Shown piece after piece: positions 35,501 through 47,200 of a stretch of 64,000 bases of DNA. Under the pieces are notes generated by a model. It had not been told where the DNA came from. It saw only the letters and a list, made by a program, of their open reading frames with translations, and searched no databases. The stretch is taken from NCBI RefSeq assembly GCF_950023065.1, contig NC_088677.1, positions 75,665,469 through 75,729,468 of the forward strand. The letters are read 5' to 3'. Both the position numbers and the translations under genes were made by a program. Source of the DNA: Planococcus citri (taxonomy: Eukaryota > Arthropoda > Insecta > Hemiptera > Pseudococcidae). Numbering within the stretch: the first letter of the stretch is position 1; every line of letters begins with the position of its first letter.

Positions 35501-36326
35501 TGACACTTTATAACATTCATTTTCAAAAACATGATGTGTGACAGCCAAGTCGAAGGACATTTGGGGTATAAAATCAAATGTACACCAATGAAAGGAGGGT
35601 CTAAAAACCTCAATACCATGTGTGAAATGTGTGCGGGGTCATTCTTGAATGGACCAAAAAAAAAAAAAAATTCATGCTAAAACCGTTGAGAAATTTGCCA
35701 TGTACACGAATTTTACTTTTTTCTGAGAGTTACCCAAGTACATACATATTACATATGACACAGTCACATACGTAAAATCCGATTCCGAATCTTTTGTGCT
35801 CTGGCGAAGTTTCGCATATTACTTCATCGCTTAAAAATTTCCGGATGTGTAATTGAAGCCACGGTTTTGGTTGCTCTGTGCAATATTTCGGCTGATCACT
35901 CGGCATTTCTTTCCAAAATAGGCAATACTTCGCTTGAGGGAAAGTTGCAGAAAGCGTATTCAAATTACTTTTATCTTGATCCGTTTCAGCAGGGCAGAAT
36001 GTTCTCATATTTGCATCACTTATTGATGGAATATTATCCAGTGGCAAGTGATACGAGGTTATGTGGGAGTAGTGTAATAAAAACGGATGGAACTGGTTTT
36101 GAGCATCTGTTGTGGGCAGTGAAAAATTCAGAATTAAGTTGTAGCTGAATATAATGGTACTGGTAGATGGACAGAAGTAATTATACTTAAGTATTGGGGA
36201 GGTATATTATATGTACAGTTATTTCAGTTTTTCCAATTACGCAAGTAATCGTGTAAAATGCTTACCTACAGATACACTTTTGAATAGAATTACAAAAATG
36301 CAGATGTGTGGAAGAAAAAAGTTCAT
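32593..36326 (-). CDS. dsRNase-like secreted endonuclease A
   Basis: Four minus-strand exons: 36326-36266, 36106-35772, 33550-33221 and 33138-32593 (1272 nt, 423 aa). All introns are GT..AG, and phases 1, 0, 0 agree with copy B. Residues 1-20 (MNFFLPHICIFVILFKSVSV) are a signal peptide. Residues 132-182 (GFYACGTWKL ... FHKIYDLCVD, then KTIWTKHDI) and 243-423 (VPREHVALRVW, FINVAPLWDN, KLTIYTKA, IVLHNTP, CDVKKWY) follow the insect dsRNase branch of the DNA/RNA non-specific endonucleases (Endonuclease_NS), secreted Mg-dependent nucleases of gut and hemolymph that cut double-stranded RNA. The catalytic RGH is REH (255-257). The Asn of NVAP (272) is kept, but the usual F/LN-G-W and LE residues just after it are not seen, so activity is doubtful. 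Family placement rests on motif memory, not a search. Confidence 0.7.
33779..34126. mobile_element. Diverged foldback MITE in intron 2 of copy A
   Basis: It shares the end TCTCTAAATCTGAAA / TTTCTTTAGAGTGA and the interior words aaggcaaaatgtcgtgactg and cagtgaaatt with the MITE at 20166-20411. The hairpin is older and broken by taggtacctac inserts. Confidence 0.6.
34687..34935. repeat. Tandem duplication, ~120-bp unit x2
   Basis: Two copies each run tgtaatatgtcgatt, ttcgaatctgga, ttatttttttggtag, gaggtg, gtggggagggggaaaatgt, aaattttgctt, tattatcg, about 85-90% identical. They lie in intron 2 of copy A. Confidence 0.7.
34977..35560. repeat. Dispersed 14-mer caagtcgaaggaca
   Basis: The word caagtcgaaggaca (one copy with caagccgaaggaca) occurs four times, at about 34978, 35005, 35161 and 35547, in otherwise unrelated intronic DNA. 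Confidence 0.5.
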
Positions 36327-36375
36327 TTTTTTTTTTTTTGCTCAACACGTACCTTCACAAAAGTTTCGTAGGTAA

Positions 36376-36420
36376 CTTATAAAATGCGGTTCTTCGTTGC
36401 GATTGATGCTTTATATTTTA
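36376..36420 (-). promoter_or_regulatory. TATA-like boxes of copy A
   Basis: Upstream of the ATG of copy A the minus strand has TTTTATAAG (36384-36376, 50 bp before the ATG) and AAAATATAAAG (36420-36410, about 84 bp before it). At the matching sites of copy B both are degraded (TTCATAAG near 41171 and AATAATACAAG near 41137). Which one is used is not known. Confidence 0.35.
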
Positions 36421-37049
36421 TCGGCTAGGTATGTTTCGTGAGTCGTAGGTAAACATTGAAAAACATTGCGCATGCATCGATTATGCCAGATGTTGCATGG
36501 TAAACTTACTTAGTACATATTTTCCTCAATTCTGACTTACGTTTTTTAAAATTTATGAGCTCGATGTAGATTCGTTTTTGCGAAAAAATATGAATTTTTA
36601 TCTTACGGGTAGGAACGAATTTTGAGAAAATTGTTCTTAAATTGATGGAGGGTGTCCCGATTACATTTTATGCGACTTTTTGGGGCTCTCAGGCTGAATA
36701 GAATTTTTATTGTAGATACCACGTATTTTTACAGCTTCATCAAAATTGAAACCAAAAATTAATCTGAATTTTTAGGAAGGCTTGAACCCTTCCGCTCAAA
36801 AACGTCAATCGCTAAAAAAAGTGTTTATGTGATGTGATTGAATCTCCTTCCATTCCTTCCCCCCTTTCTCTCTCTCTCTCGCGCTCTCTTCTTCGCTCTC
36901 TTCCTCCAAGTGTGTACTTTTAGGAGTTATTCTTATACTTCGTATTTTCCTCAGCATTTTCAAGGTAGCTACTGACTCACAAAAGGAAGAGGAAAGTGAA
37001 ATACAAATTAAACTATAGATATCGAAAAAAGGAATGCCCATAGATAGAT

Positions 37050-38645
37050 TTTTAGAGCGGGAAAATAACGTAAAATAGTGAAGCTGAAAAGGAAAAAATT
37101 GGTACATCAATTTTTTCTTCGGGAATGTGTTCAGATGGACCCTCTGAACTACCAAAAAAAACCGACCCTCCTACCCCTGGAGCTAATTTTTTTAGGGGGC
37201 TAAAACCGGTTGCGATTTACGTATTTTGCGTTTTACTCCGTAAATATTAGGTTTACGAGAAGAACTACCATGACAAAAAATGTTCCCTTTCAAATTCTCG
37301 ACAATTACCCATCCCTCAAGGGGGATGCCTAAAAAAAAGGTGGAAAGGGTAGGTGTTTCAAAAAATGTCAGTCCAATAAATTAATCAAAGGTACCATTTA
37401 ATATCATTCGTTTTCGCTCAAATTTTTTTTACAAAGTCACTCACCCAACTACTAATCAAACCATCACTGATTGGTCTTCAACCCTCCCTGTGGGTTGGTG
37501 GGGGGTGCCTAATTTTTCAAGTAACACACAACTGAATCATGTATTCGAAAAACGAATCTGGACGTACGATGTATCGAAGAGTATGTTTTCGAGGTCGCTG
37601 AGTACGAATATGAACTTATTTTTGGGGCCCAACCCCTCAAAGCCCCACTGTGCCCCAAAAAGAGGGTTAAAATTTTGAAAAATCGCGAAGAGTCGATTGA
37701 TATATCGAATGATATGTTTTCAAAGTCGCTGAATACGAATATGAGCTTGTTTTTTTTTGGGGGGGGGCAGTCAGGAACTTTGCGGGGTAGAGCCCGAAAA
37801 ATAAGTTCATATTCGTATTCAGCGACTTTGAAAACATATCATTCGATATATCACTCGACTTTTCACGATTTTTCAAAATTTTAACCCTCTTTTTGTGGCA
37901 CAGGGGGGCTTTGAGGGGTTGGACCCCAGAAATAAGTTCATATTCGTACTCAGCGACCTCGAAAACATACTATTCGATATATCACTCGAATTTTCAAAAT
38001 TTTTCGAAATTTTGACCCCCTCTTTGGGACACAGAGGAGCTTTGAGGGGTTGGGCCCAAAAAATAAGTTCATATTCGTATTCAGCGACCTCGAAAACGTA
38101 CTCTTCGATATATCGTACGTCCAGATTCGTTTTTCGAATACATGCGATTCAGTTGTGTGTTACTTGAAAAATTAGGCACCCCCCCCCCCACCAACCCACG
38201 GGGAGGGTTGAAGACCAATCAGTGGTGGTTTGATTAGTAGTTGGGTGAGTAGACTTTGTAAAAAAAAATTGAGCGAAAACGAATGATATTAAGTGGTACC
38301 TTTGATTAATTTATTGGACTGACATTTTTTGAAACACGTACCCTTTCCACCCCTTTTTTTAGGCATCCCCCTTGAGGGATGGGTATCTAGAGTAGTATCA
38401 AATTGTCGAGAATTTGAAAGGGAACATTTTTTGTCATGGTAGTTCTTCTCGTAAACCTAATATTTACGGAGTAAATTGCAAAAAACGTAAATCGCAACCG
38501 GTTTTAGCCCCCTAAAAAAATTAGCTCCAGGGGCAGGAGAGTCGGTTTTTTTTGGTAGTTCAGAGGGTCCATCTGAACACATTCCCGAAGGAAAATTGAT
38601 GTGCCAATTTTTTCCTTTTCAAAACCGCTATTTTTCCGGTCTAAT
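37050..38645. mobile_element. 1.6-kb foldback element inside the left arm
   Basis: Two arms of about 550-700 bp are inverted copies centred near 37852. For example, ggaatgtgttcagatggacc at about 37124 is matched inverted near 38580, and gctaaaaccggttgcgattt near 37200 is matched inverted near 38485. The middle has up to four copies of a unit with the word ttcatattcgtattcagcga. The counterpart arm at 40.58 kb lacks it, so it inserted after the gene duplication. Confidence 0.75.
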
Positions 38646-38989
38646 TAGGATGGATCGCAAAAAAAAAAAATGGGAGGATTTTAGCCACATTTAGTGAACC
38701 TCCTTTATATTGAGTTGAAAGTCATTCAGAATAAATTTTCGCTCCGGAGGTGGTCCTGGTGGAGAGGTAATGGGTCTTATAACAGGGGACATTTTCGAAA
38801 AATAATGTGTTTTTTTTTTACTCTGACTCCTTCCCAGTCTGTTTAGTGAAAGATGACTCGGCCTCAAAAGATGGTACTTATTTGAGCTGCTGCTACGACC
38901 TATACCATTGCCTGCAAAATCCAATACCACATATACTTAGATATTCGTCTGAGAGATTGAAAATTTGCAAATTGCCTATTTTTGGGTAG

Positions 38990-40255
38990 TTATAATCGAT
39001 TATAATCGTAATCGTTACACCTCTGGGTGTTACTCCCATTCATCATTCTTCATACTCGTATAATCGGTAAATCAAGTTAGCTAGCTGGGACTTGATAGTT
39101 TGACGAAAACGTGATTTCGTAGAAATAAAATAGGATGACAATTCTTTTATACTGACACATGAACCATAAAAATCAAGTTCAAGGGGATAGAGTGAAGATT
39201 TTCATTTTTTATGATCCTACGTATAATATCTACGTTGGAAACGAACATTCGACCAGAAATTCGATTTTTTTTACTGCAATAAGGTGAAGTAGGTATACTC
39301 AATACTGGTATAGGTAATAGGTAAGGTATGTAATATATCAAATCTGCGAGTGCCATGACTCATGAATATGCATCACCTACGTACGTATACTGTGCACACA
39401 CAATACAGTGTAGATATGTCTATGTATACACAATTACACATATGGGAAACGTCTTGCGTTTAAAAACCTGCACTGAATTGATTTGAGTGCTACGAGGAGC
39501 GTTCAAAAACAACTGACGATGAAACGATATTATTTATTTTTTTTAGAAGCGGCGAAACGATGGCAGAATCGTGTACGGTGGATTTTTTTGTATCAATAAC
39601 CACTGTCAGTTGATTCTTGATAGTGTTTGTGTCTCCTTAGGATAGATAGTGGTTTTGAAATCATTCAGAACCTCCTTTCAGGAAGTTCAATTTTGGTTCA
39701 AAAGGTGATTAATTCAAAAGATTAAAGATTTCAAAATCGGAATCAGTCCCATGAGTAATGAAATTCGATTATTAGAGTTGAACATGATCAGAATCATTAT
39801 CAGCACCCTCGAAAACCTACACTACAATATGTACATTACAATTTTCAAAATTTCAGGCCCCAAGGCTCGATTTAGATTTTAAGGTCAAACTAGTTTCAGA
39901 ATCAGAATGAGCATCATCTAAAACTTATATTTCGATGCTCTCATTGTATTTTTACAAAAATGTCTGGGTACAAAGCCTCTGTTCAGCAAGCTTTATTTTG
40001 GTTCAAGAGATAAAATGGGTTTCAAAATCAGAATCAGTGGTAAGGCTTCGAAAAAACTGTAACTTTTCGATATCCCAGAATTCGAGTAAAACAGCTAAAA
40101 GTTACCTATCGAGTTATTTTTTTTAGGTTTTAGAAACTGGCAACAATGACCGAAAAATTGGCACCACGCGTTCCAAAATATTTCGCCAGTTTCAGAAAAT
40201 GATATTTTTCCGTGTGTGAGCTTGATTAATGTGAAATATTTCAGACGAAAAAATT
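38990..40255. other. Spacer between the two inverted arms
   Basis: It separates the divergent genes. 39620-40110 is a diverged copy of the dispersed repeat at 31425-32200. No gene is seen. It may hold shared regulatory sequence of both genes. Confidence 0.4.
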
Positions 40256-41215
40256 TTCATAGCACGAATTTAGGTACCCCAAAAATAAGCGACTTACAAA
40301 TTTTCAACCTCTCGGTAGAACCTCTATAGGTGGTCTTAGATTTTATACTATCTTTCGGAGGCTGAGTCATTTTCCCGAAAACAGACTGGGAAGAATTGGG
40401 AGCAGAAATAACCACATTATGTTTCAAAAATGTCCTCTGTTTGAGGACCAATACCTCTCCTCCGAGACCACCTCCGTAACGAAATTTTTTTCTGAATGAC
40501 TTTCAAATCAATATAAAGGAGGTCCACTGAATTTGGTTCAAATCCATCAAACTTTTTTTTCGATCCATCCTAATCTATCGTGAGCATCACTGTTTTTGAT
40601 ACGTAGTTTGATTTGTTCTTCACTTTTGTCCTCCTTTTGTGAGTCAGTACCTTGAAAATGCTGAGGAAAATATGAAGTATAAGAATACCTCCCAAAAGTA
40701 CATACACACTTGTAGGATTTCTCTCACAAATTTCAATTTGACAATGTGTGGGGAGAGGAAGGATTCAAGTCCTCCTAGAAATTAGGATTCATTTTTGGTC
40801 TCGATTTTGATGAAATTAATTCAAAAAGTGGTACCTATACAATAAAAATTCTATTCAGCCGGAGAGCCCCAAAAAGTCGCATAAAATGTAATCGGGACAC
40901 CCTCCATCAATTTAAGAATAATTTTCTCAAAATCCGTTCCTACTCGTAAGATAAAAATTCATATTTTTTCGCAAAAACGAATCTACACCGAGTTCGCATT
41001 TTGAAAAACACGTCGCCAGAATTTGAGAAAAATATGTAATACGTAAGTTTACCCTCTAACATCTGGCATTATCAATACACGCGCAATGTTTTTCTAATGT
41101 TTACCTACGACACGCGAAACATACTTAGCAGATGAATAATACAAGCACCATTCGCAACGAAGAACCGCATTTCATAAGAAACTTTCGTGAAGGTAGTGTC
41201 GAGCAAAAGCAAAAA

Positions 41216-44200
41216 ATGAACTTTTTTCTTCCACACATCTGCATTTTTGTAATTTTATATAAAAGTGTATCCGTAGGTAAGTAAGAATTTTCCACGATCA
41301 CTTAATTGTAAAAACTGAACTCACCGATACCTACTTAATTATTAATTACTTCAGTCTATCCTACCAGTATGTTCAGCTGCAACTTAATTCTGAATTTTTC
41401 ACTGCCCACAACAGATGCTCAAAACCAGTTCCACCCGTTTTTATTACACTACTCCCACACCACCTCGTATCACTTTCCACTGGATAAAATTCCATCAATA
41501 AGTGATGCAAATATGAGACCATTCTGCCCTGCTGAAACAGATCAAGATAAAAGTAATTTGAATACACTTTCTGCAACTTTCCCTCTAGCGAAGTATTGTC
41601 TATTTTGGAAAAGAATTCCAAGAAATCAGCAGCCAGAACATTGCACAGCGCAACCTAAACCCGGGCTTGAATTACAGTACAGCGGTATAAACTTTGAAAG
41701 ATCTACATGCGGACCGTCGCCAGCGCACAAACAATACGGAATAGGATTTTACGTATGTGCATACATATAACCAGTACATACATATGTAATGTAGATGTAC
41801 CATTCATTCTAGATATTCGTAGCAGGGTTGTTATACCATACCATGGTATGTACCGCGGTAACCTGGTACCTATACTAAAAAAAATTGTGATACTGGGATT
41901 GGTACACGGTACTGGTAAAACTTAATTGTGGTATCGGGATTGGTACCTATATGGTATTGGTACCTATTATTGAATTGTGGTATTGGGGATTGGTACATGG
42001 TATCTGTATAGATAAGTAGTGGTGTATTGGTATTGGTATTTGGTATTTGGTATTCGGTACCTATAATTTCGGTATTGGTATTGATATTTGGTATTTTGGT
42101 ACCCTCATTATACAACTTGGTACGCGGTATTGGTACACTGGGAAACATCCAATTTTTCCCAGTACATGGTACATATTGGTATACCGGGAAGCAGGGTTGT
42201 TATACCGGTATTACCCGATACCAAAATACCGGGGATTTGTCCCGGTATTGGGGCGGTATTCCCAATACCGGGAGTTACCGATGGGAACTGGTATGTCTTC
42301 CTGGTATACCAATACCATATACCGGGAACAATTGGATTTTTCCCAGTTTACCAATACCGCATACCAAGTTCTGTAATGAGAGTACCAAATACCGAGTACC
42401 AATACCAATGGCAAAATCATAGATACCAAATACCGAATACCAATACCAACGTGGGGAACATGAATACCAAGTACCCAATACCACATACCAATACCAGAAA
42501 CTCATTATGGTATCCCCATTACCAAATACCGGTATCAGATATTAACTGCTGCATACCAATACCGCGTAATTTACCGGTATTTTACCGGTATCCGTAATGT
42601 AATGTTCAAAAAAAATTTTTTTTTGATATTTTGGAATTTTTGAAGGGTGTATGGTGCTGGCGGGGCTTGTATTTCACTTGAGAGAGGATAAAAGACAATA
42701 TAAGATTTTAAAGTAGATTTTGTACTAATTGTTTCATAAAAATGCAGGTAAAATTATTGCTAAAGATGCTATAGTGAGAATTTTCAACAAAAAAATTGGT
42801 TTGCAAACAAAAGGTGCTTCTATTTGTACATTTTTTTTGAATTTTCGTCATCTAGAGGATCCCTCCCCACCCCAATTCACTGATTTTTGAAGAAAAAAAA
42901 ATATTTGCCTCACTATTACCGGACCGGATACCCAAAAACTGGGGATTTGCCGCGGTATTGGGATGGTATTCCCAATACCAGGAGATACCAGTAAAAAATG
43001 GTTCATCTTCCCGGTATACCAATACCATGTACCGGGAAAAATTGGATGTTTCCCAGTGTACCAATACCGGATACCAAGATCTATGATGAGGGTACCAAAT
43101 ACCAAATACCAATACCAACACCAAAATCATAGATTAGTCAGGTCTCAATTTCACAAAAAAAAGCTCCCGCTCGCTATTCATGTTGAAAGCAATTTTATGA
43201 TTGATTCTTGTTCTACACACTAGAGCGAATAAATTTAGCTTGTATGCCTATTTTTCCCCCTCCCCCTTTTCCGAGGGTCCACCCCCCAACATTTGAAATT
43301 CGTGTATCTCCTAATCTATGGGTCGTACAAAAAAAATTATTGAACAAAAATTGTTCCTTGACATCAGATCTACAATTTGAGCTCATCAAAATTTGTTTTG
43401 GAGCAACCCTTCCCCCTCAAATTTCGTAAATACCCCTCCAGAAAACATCAATTTTACGTTTTTCACATTTTTAATGAAAAGTTTCAAAGTTGAAGAAAAG
43501 TCTGTAATATCTAACATAAATTGTTCAGAATTTAATTTATTTTCCAACGAATTATATTACGAGCATTTTTCCATCCCCCCCGCTGCTATGGTGGACCCAC
43601 CTCCCCCCTTGGTTACAAATACCAGACAACTAGGGAAACAATCCAACGCAAGTTGTTTCGGGTTGAAATTTGCATGGTAGGTGGGTATCATCGAAAGACT
43701 TACGCGTGGAAAATTTCAGACCCCCCGGACCCCTCTCTTTTTGAGAAACCTCCCCTTTTCTGAAATTACAATAACAATAATTTTCTCAACTCCATGTGAA
43801 CCGATTTTTTCAATGTTTTAGTATGTTGTAGACATTCATAAGTGGTATCCCCATAAAAATTTTCAACCCCCAACCCCCTCCCCTCATAATTACTCCTCAA
43901 AATGGCGTTTTTTTGCTTTTTATTAATGAAAATTGGTATACACAATTTTTTAAACACAATTTTCGGATGTATTTTTGACCTCTAGATATCATTTTATTCA
44001 GGAGGTTCGATTCATATGAACACGACGCCAATATTATACAAGTAGCCGTATTTCAAGAATAGTGAAAATTGAGGGGGGCTGAGGCCCTGGAGGGGCTGTA
44101 TGAGTGTAAAACAAAATCTGACGCAATATTTGTGCTCAGGGGATTCGAATCATATGAAAACAATACTAATATCACCAAAATAATTGTTTTCAAAAATGGT

Positions 44201-47200
44201 AAAATTTGTGGTGGGGGGTCTGGGGGGTCTGGAGGGGGTTAGATGAATGTAGCAGAAAATCTGACGTCATATTCGTACTCAGCGGTATCGAATCATGCGA
44301 AAACGACACTCTACTCATTAATGGTTATTTTCACCCAAAACTCTCATTTTCAGAAAAGGGGAGGTTTCTCAAAAAGGGAGGGGTCTGGGGGTCTGAAACT
44401 TTCCACGCGTAAGTCTTTCGATGGTACCCACCTACCATACAAATTTCAACCTGAAACAACTTGCGTTGGATTGTTTCCCTTGTTGTCTGGTATTTGTAAC
44501 CAAGGGGGGTGGTGGGTCCACCATAGCAGCGGGGGGGATGGGAAAATGCTCGTAATATAATTCGTTGGAAAATAAATTCAATTCTGAACAATTTATGTTA
44601 GATATTACAGACTTTTCTTCAACTTTGAAACTTTTCATTAAAAATGTGAAAAACGTAAAATTGATGTTTTCTGGAGGGGTATTTACGAAATTTGAGGGGG
44701 AAGGGTTGCTCCAAAACAAATTTTGATGAACTCAAATTGTAGATCTGATGTCAAGGAACAATTTTTGTTCAATAATTTTTTTTGTACGACCCATAGATTA
44801 GGAGATACACGAATTTCAAATGTTGGGGGGTGGACCCTCGGAAAAGGGGGAGGGGGAAAAATAGGCATACAAGCTAAATTTATTCGCTCTAGTGTGTAGA
44901 ACAAGAATCAATCATAAAATTGCTTTCAACATGAATAGCGAGCGGATATGCAATTGAGACCTGACTAGATACCGAATACCAAATACCAGTACCAATACCA
45001 CTATTGATCTATACCGATACCATATACCAATCCCCAATACCACAATTCAACAATACCAATACCATATACCGATCCCAATACCACAATTAAATTTTACCGA
45101 TACCATGTACCAATCCCAGTACCACAATTTTTTTTTGGTATACCAGTTTACCGCGGTACATACCATGGTACGGTATAACAACCCTGCCGGGAAGATGAAC
45201 CATTTTTTTACTGGTATACCCTGGTATTGGGAAACCATCCCAATACCGCGGCAAATCCCCAGTTTTTAAGTATCCGGACCGGTAATAGTGTGGCAAATAA
45301 TTTTTTATTCTTAAAAAATTAGTGACTTGGGGTGGGGAGGTATCCTCTAGGTCACAAAAATTCAATAAAAAGTACAAATAGGGGCACCTTTTGTTTGCAA
45401 ACCAATTTTTTTTTTGAAAATTGTCACTCTAGCAGTCTCTAACAATATCTTTACCTGCATTTTTATGAATTAATTAGTACAAAATCTACCTAAAAATCTT
45501 GTATTGTCTTTTATCCTCTCCCCTGTGAAATACAAGCTCCGCCAACACCATAAACCCTTCACAAATTCCAAAATATCAAAAAAAAATTTTTTTGAACATT
45601 GCATTACAGATACTGGTACAATACCGAGAAAATTATGCGGTATTAGTATGCAGCAGTTAATATCTGATACCGGTATTTGGTAATGGTTATCCCATATTGA
45701 GTTTCTGGTATTGATATGTGGTATTGGGTACTTGGTATTCATGTTCCCTGCATTGGTATTGGTATTTGGTATTCGGTATCTATGATTTTGGCATTGATAT
45801 TGGTACTTGGTACAGGGTGTTTACCGTAAGGGTATCACATTTTATTTCTTAATTGCGTGGCAACTCAGACACCTACAACGCTCAAACCTGAACCATTCGA
45901 AAGTCAAAACGTCACACTTCTTGGTGATGAGAATTTTTACATGAAATGATCAAGCCTTAAAGATGTCGAAGTGGAATGAAATTCATAGCATACAGAGTGA
46001 CGCAATAGTCAGTATTCCGATTTTCACGTTTAGTTTTTTGTAAATAAATCAAAAACTAAGCATCCTAGAAAAAAACTAATGACATTATGTCGATTGGAAA
46101 TTCAATTCTCTACAATTTTCTTCGACTTCATTTTTCCGTAGAGTGCTTTTTTCCGCCTCCAGGCCGATTTTTATGAAACGCAGTTTGCAAATTTTTCAAA
46201 ACTTCATTTTTCCGTAGAGTGCTTTTTTCCGCCTCCAGACCGATTTTTATGAAACGCAGTTTGTAAATTTTTGAAATTTTTGAAAAATTTGCAAACTGCG
46301 TTTCATAAAAATCGGCCTGGAGGCGGAAAAAAGCACTCTACGGAAAAATGAAGTCGAGGAAAATTGTAGAGAATTAAATTTCCAATCGATATAATGTCAT
46401 TAGTTTTTTTCTAGGATGCTTAGTTTTTGATTTATTCACGAAAAACTTTGGAATACTGACATTTGCGCCACTCTGTATTGTAAAAAGTTTGGTATTAGCA
46501 CACATGAAGATGTTCCTACGCAAGTTACAGTGAGAAAGTGGATCGGAAATTTTCGAAGTGGTCATAGCCAAACTCCTTCAAAGAAATGAAACAGGAAGAA
46601 TAATGTAAGAACAGCAGAAAACATCGAACAGGTGAAAAAAGTCGACGTGTTTTCGAAAACTTTAGAGAACGGTTGGAATCTTGTAGCGATAATAATGGCT
46701 CTCAGATGTTTGATATTATTTTTTTTAAGCATAAGAATAAAAATGTGTAGTTTTTAGAATATTTTGCCGAAAACCGCGATTAAATAAACGATAATTTGTA
46801 GGAGTAGTTATTAATTGAAATGTGATACCCTTAGGGTAAACACCCTGTATTTGGTACCCTCATTAGAGAACTTGGTATGTGGTATTGGTAAACTGGGAAG
46901 AATCCAATTTTTCCCGGTATATGGTATTGGTATACTGGGAAGACATACCAGTTCCCATCAGTAACTGCTGGTATTAGAAATACAGCCCCAATACCAGGAC
47001 ATTTTGGTATCCGGTAATACCGGTATAACAACCCTGTAATCGTAGCTAGAGCTACCAAGTACCAACAGTGTACCAACACCGCTATTCTTGGAGTGAGAGG
47101 AATTTGTAAACAGCTTTGTGAGTCTATAATTCCTGCAACTGAGACTACCTGCAAAAATTCAAAAATATGTACGTTGTTTGATTAGTTTTTATCAAATTTT

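Larger units (their letters stand above)
35735..41790. repeat. Inverted duplication carrying both dsRNase-like promoters
   Basis: The left arm (35735-37050 plus 38645-38990) is the reverse complement of the right arm (40255-41790), roughly 85-90% identical by eye. The arms contain exons 1 and 2 of A and B, their upstream regions and some intron. The left arm is interrupted by the foldback element at 37050-38645. Exons 3-4 of each gene continue the duplication outside this span, but their introns have diverged. Confidence 0.8.
45813..46847. mobile_element. Decayed mariner-like element
   Basis: The ends CAGGGTGTTTACCGTAAGGG (45813) and CCCTTAGGGTAAACACCCTG (to 46847) are inverted repeats with one mismatch. 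Similarity continues through atcacattt, and both ends are flanked by TA, the Tc1/mariner target. The length of 1035 bp includes a nested 483-bp MITE. Confidence 0.8.
41822..47034. repeat. Large palindrome in intron 2 of copy B
   Basis: The arms 42605-43766 and 44346-45510 are inverted copies around 44056, above 95% identical in the inner part, with a loop of about 580 bp. The outer arms are rearranged (GGTATT) blocks; gcagggttgttatacc near 42192 pairs with the reverse copy near 47030, and the mariner relic is inserted in the right arm. The loop has two tandem units (about 43975-44130 and 44130-44300) with the word aaatctgacg. Confidence 0.8.

Noticed and set aside
35867..36148. Open frame antisense to exon 2 of copy A (and its mirror at 41373-41621)
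   Set aside because: It is conserved in both copies, but only because the DNA is duplicated. The opposite strand has a signal-peptide exon, splice sites and matching phases.
41369..41414. Extension of exon 2 of copy B upstream to the AG at 41376
   Set aside because: That acceptor cannot be joined in frame to exon 1 in either copy using consistent donors; the AG at 41414 (and 36107 in A) works in both.
42027..42597. Several open frames rich in Tyr, Gly, Pro and Trp on both strands
   Set aside because: They are by-products of the (GGTATT) hexamer arrays, with no splice or start support.
43208..44904. Paired frames (73 and 95 codons) occurring on opposite strands
   Set aside because: They are mirror copies within palindrome arms; Pro-rich readings come from C runs, and no substitution pattern favours protein.
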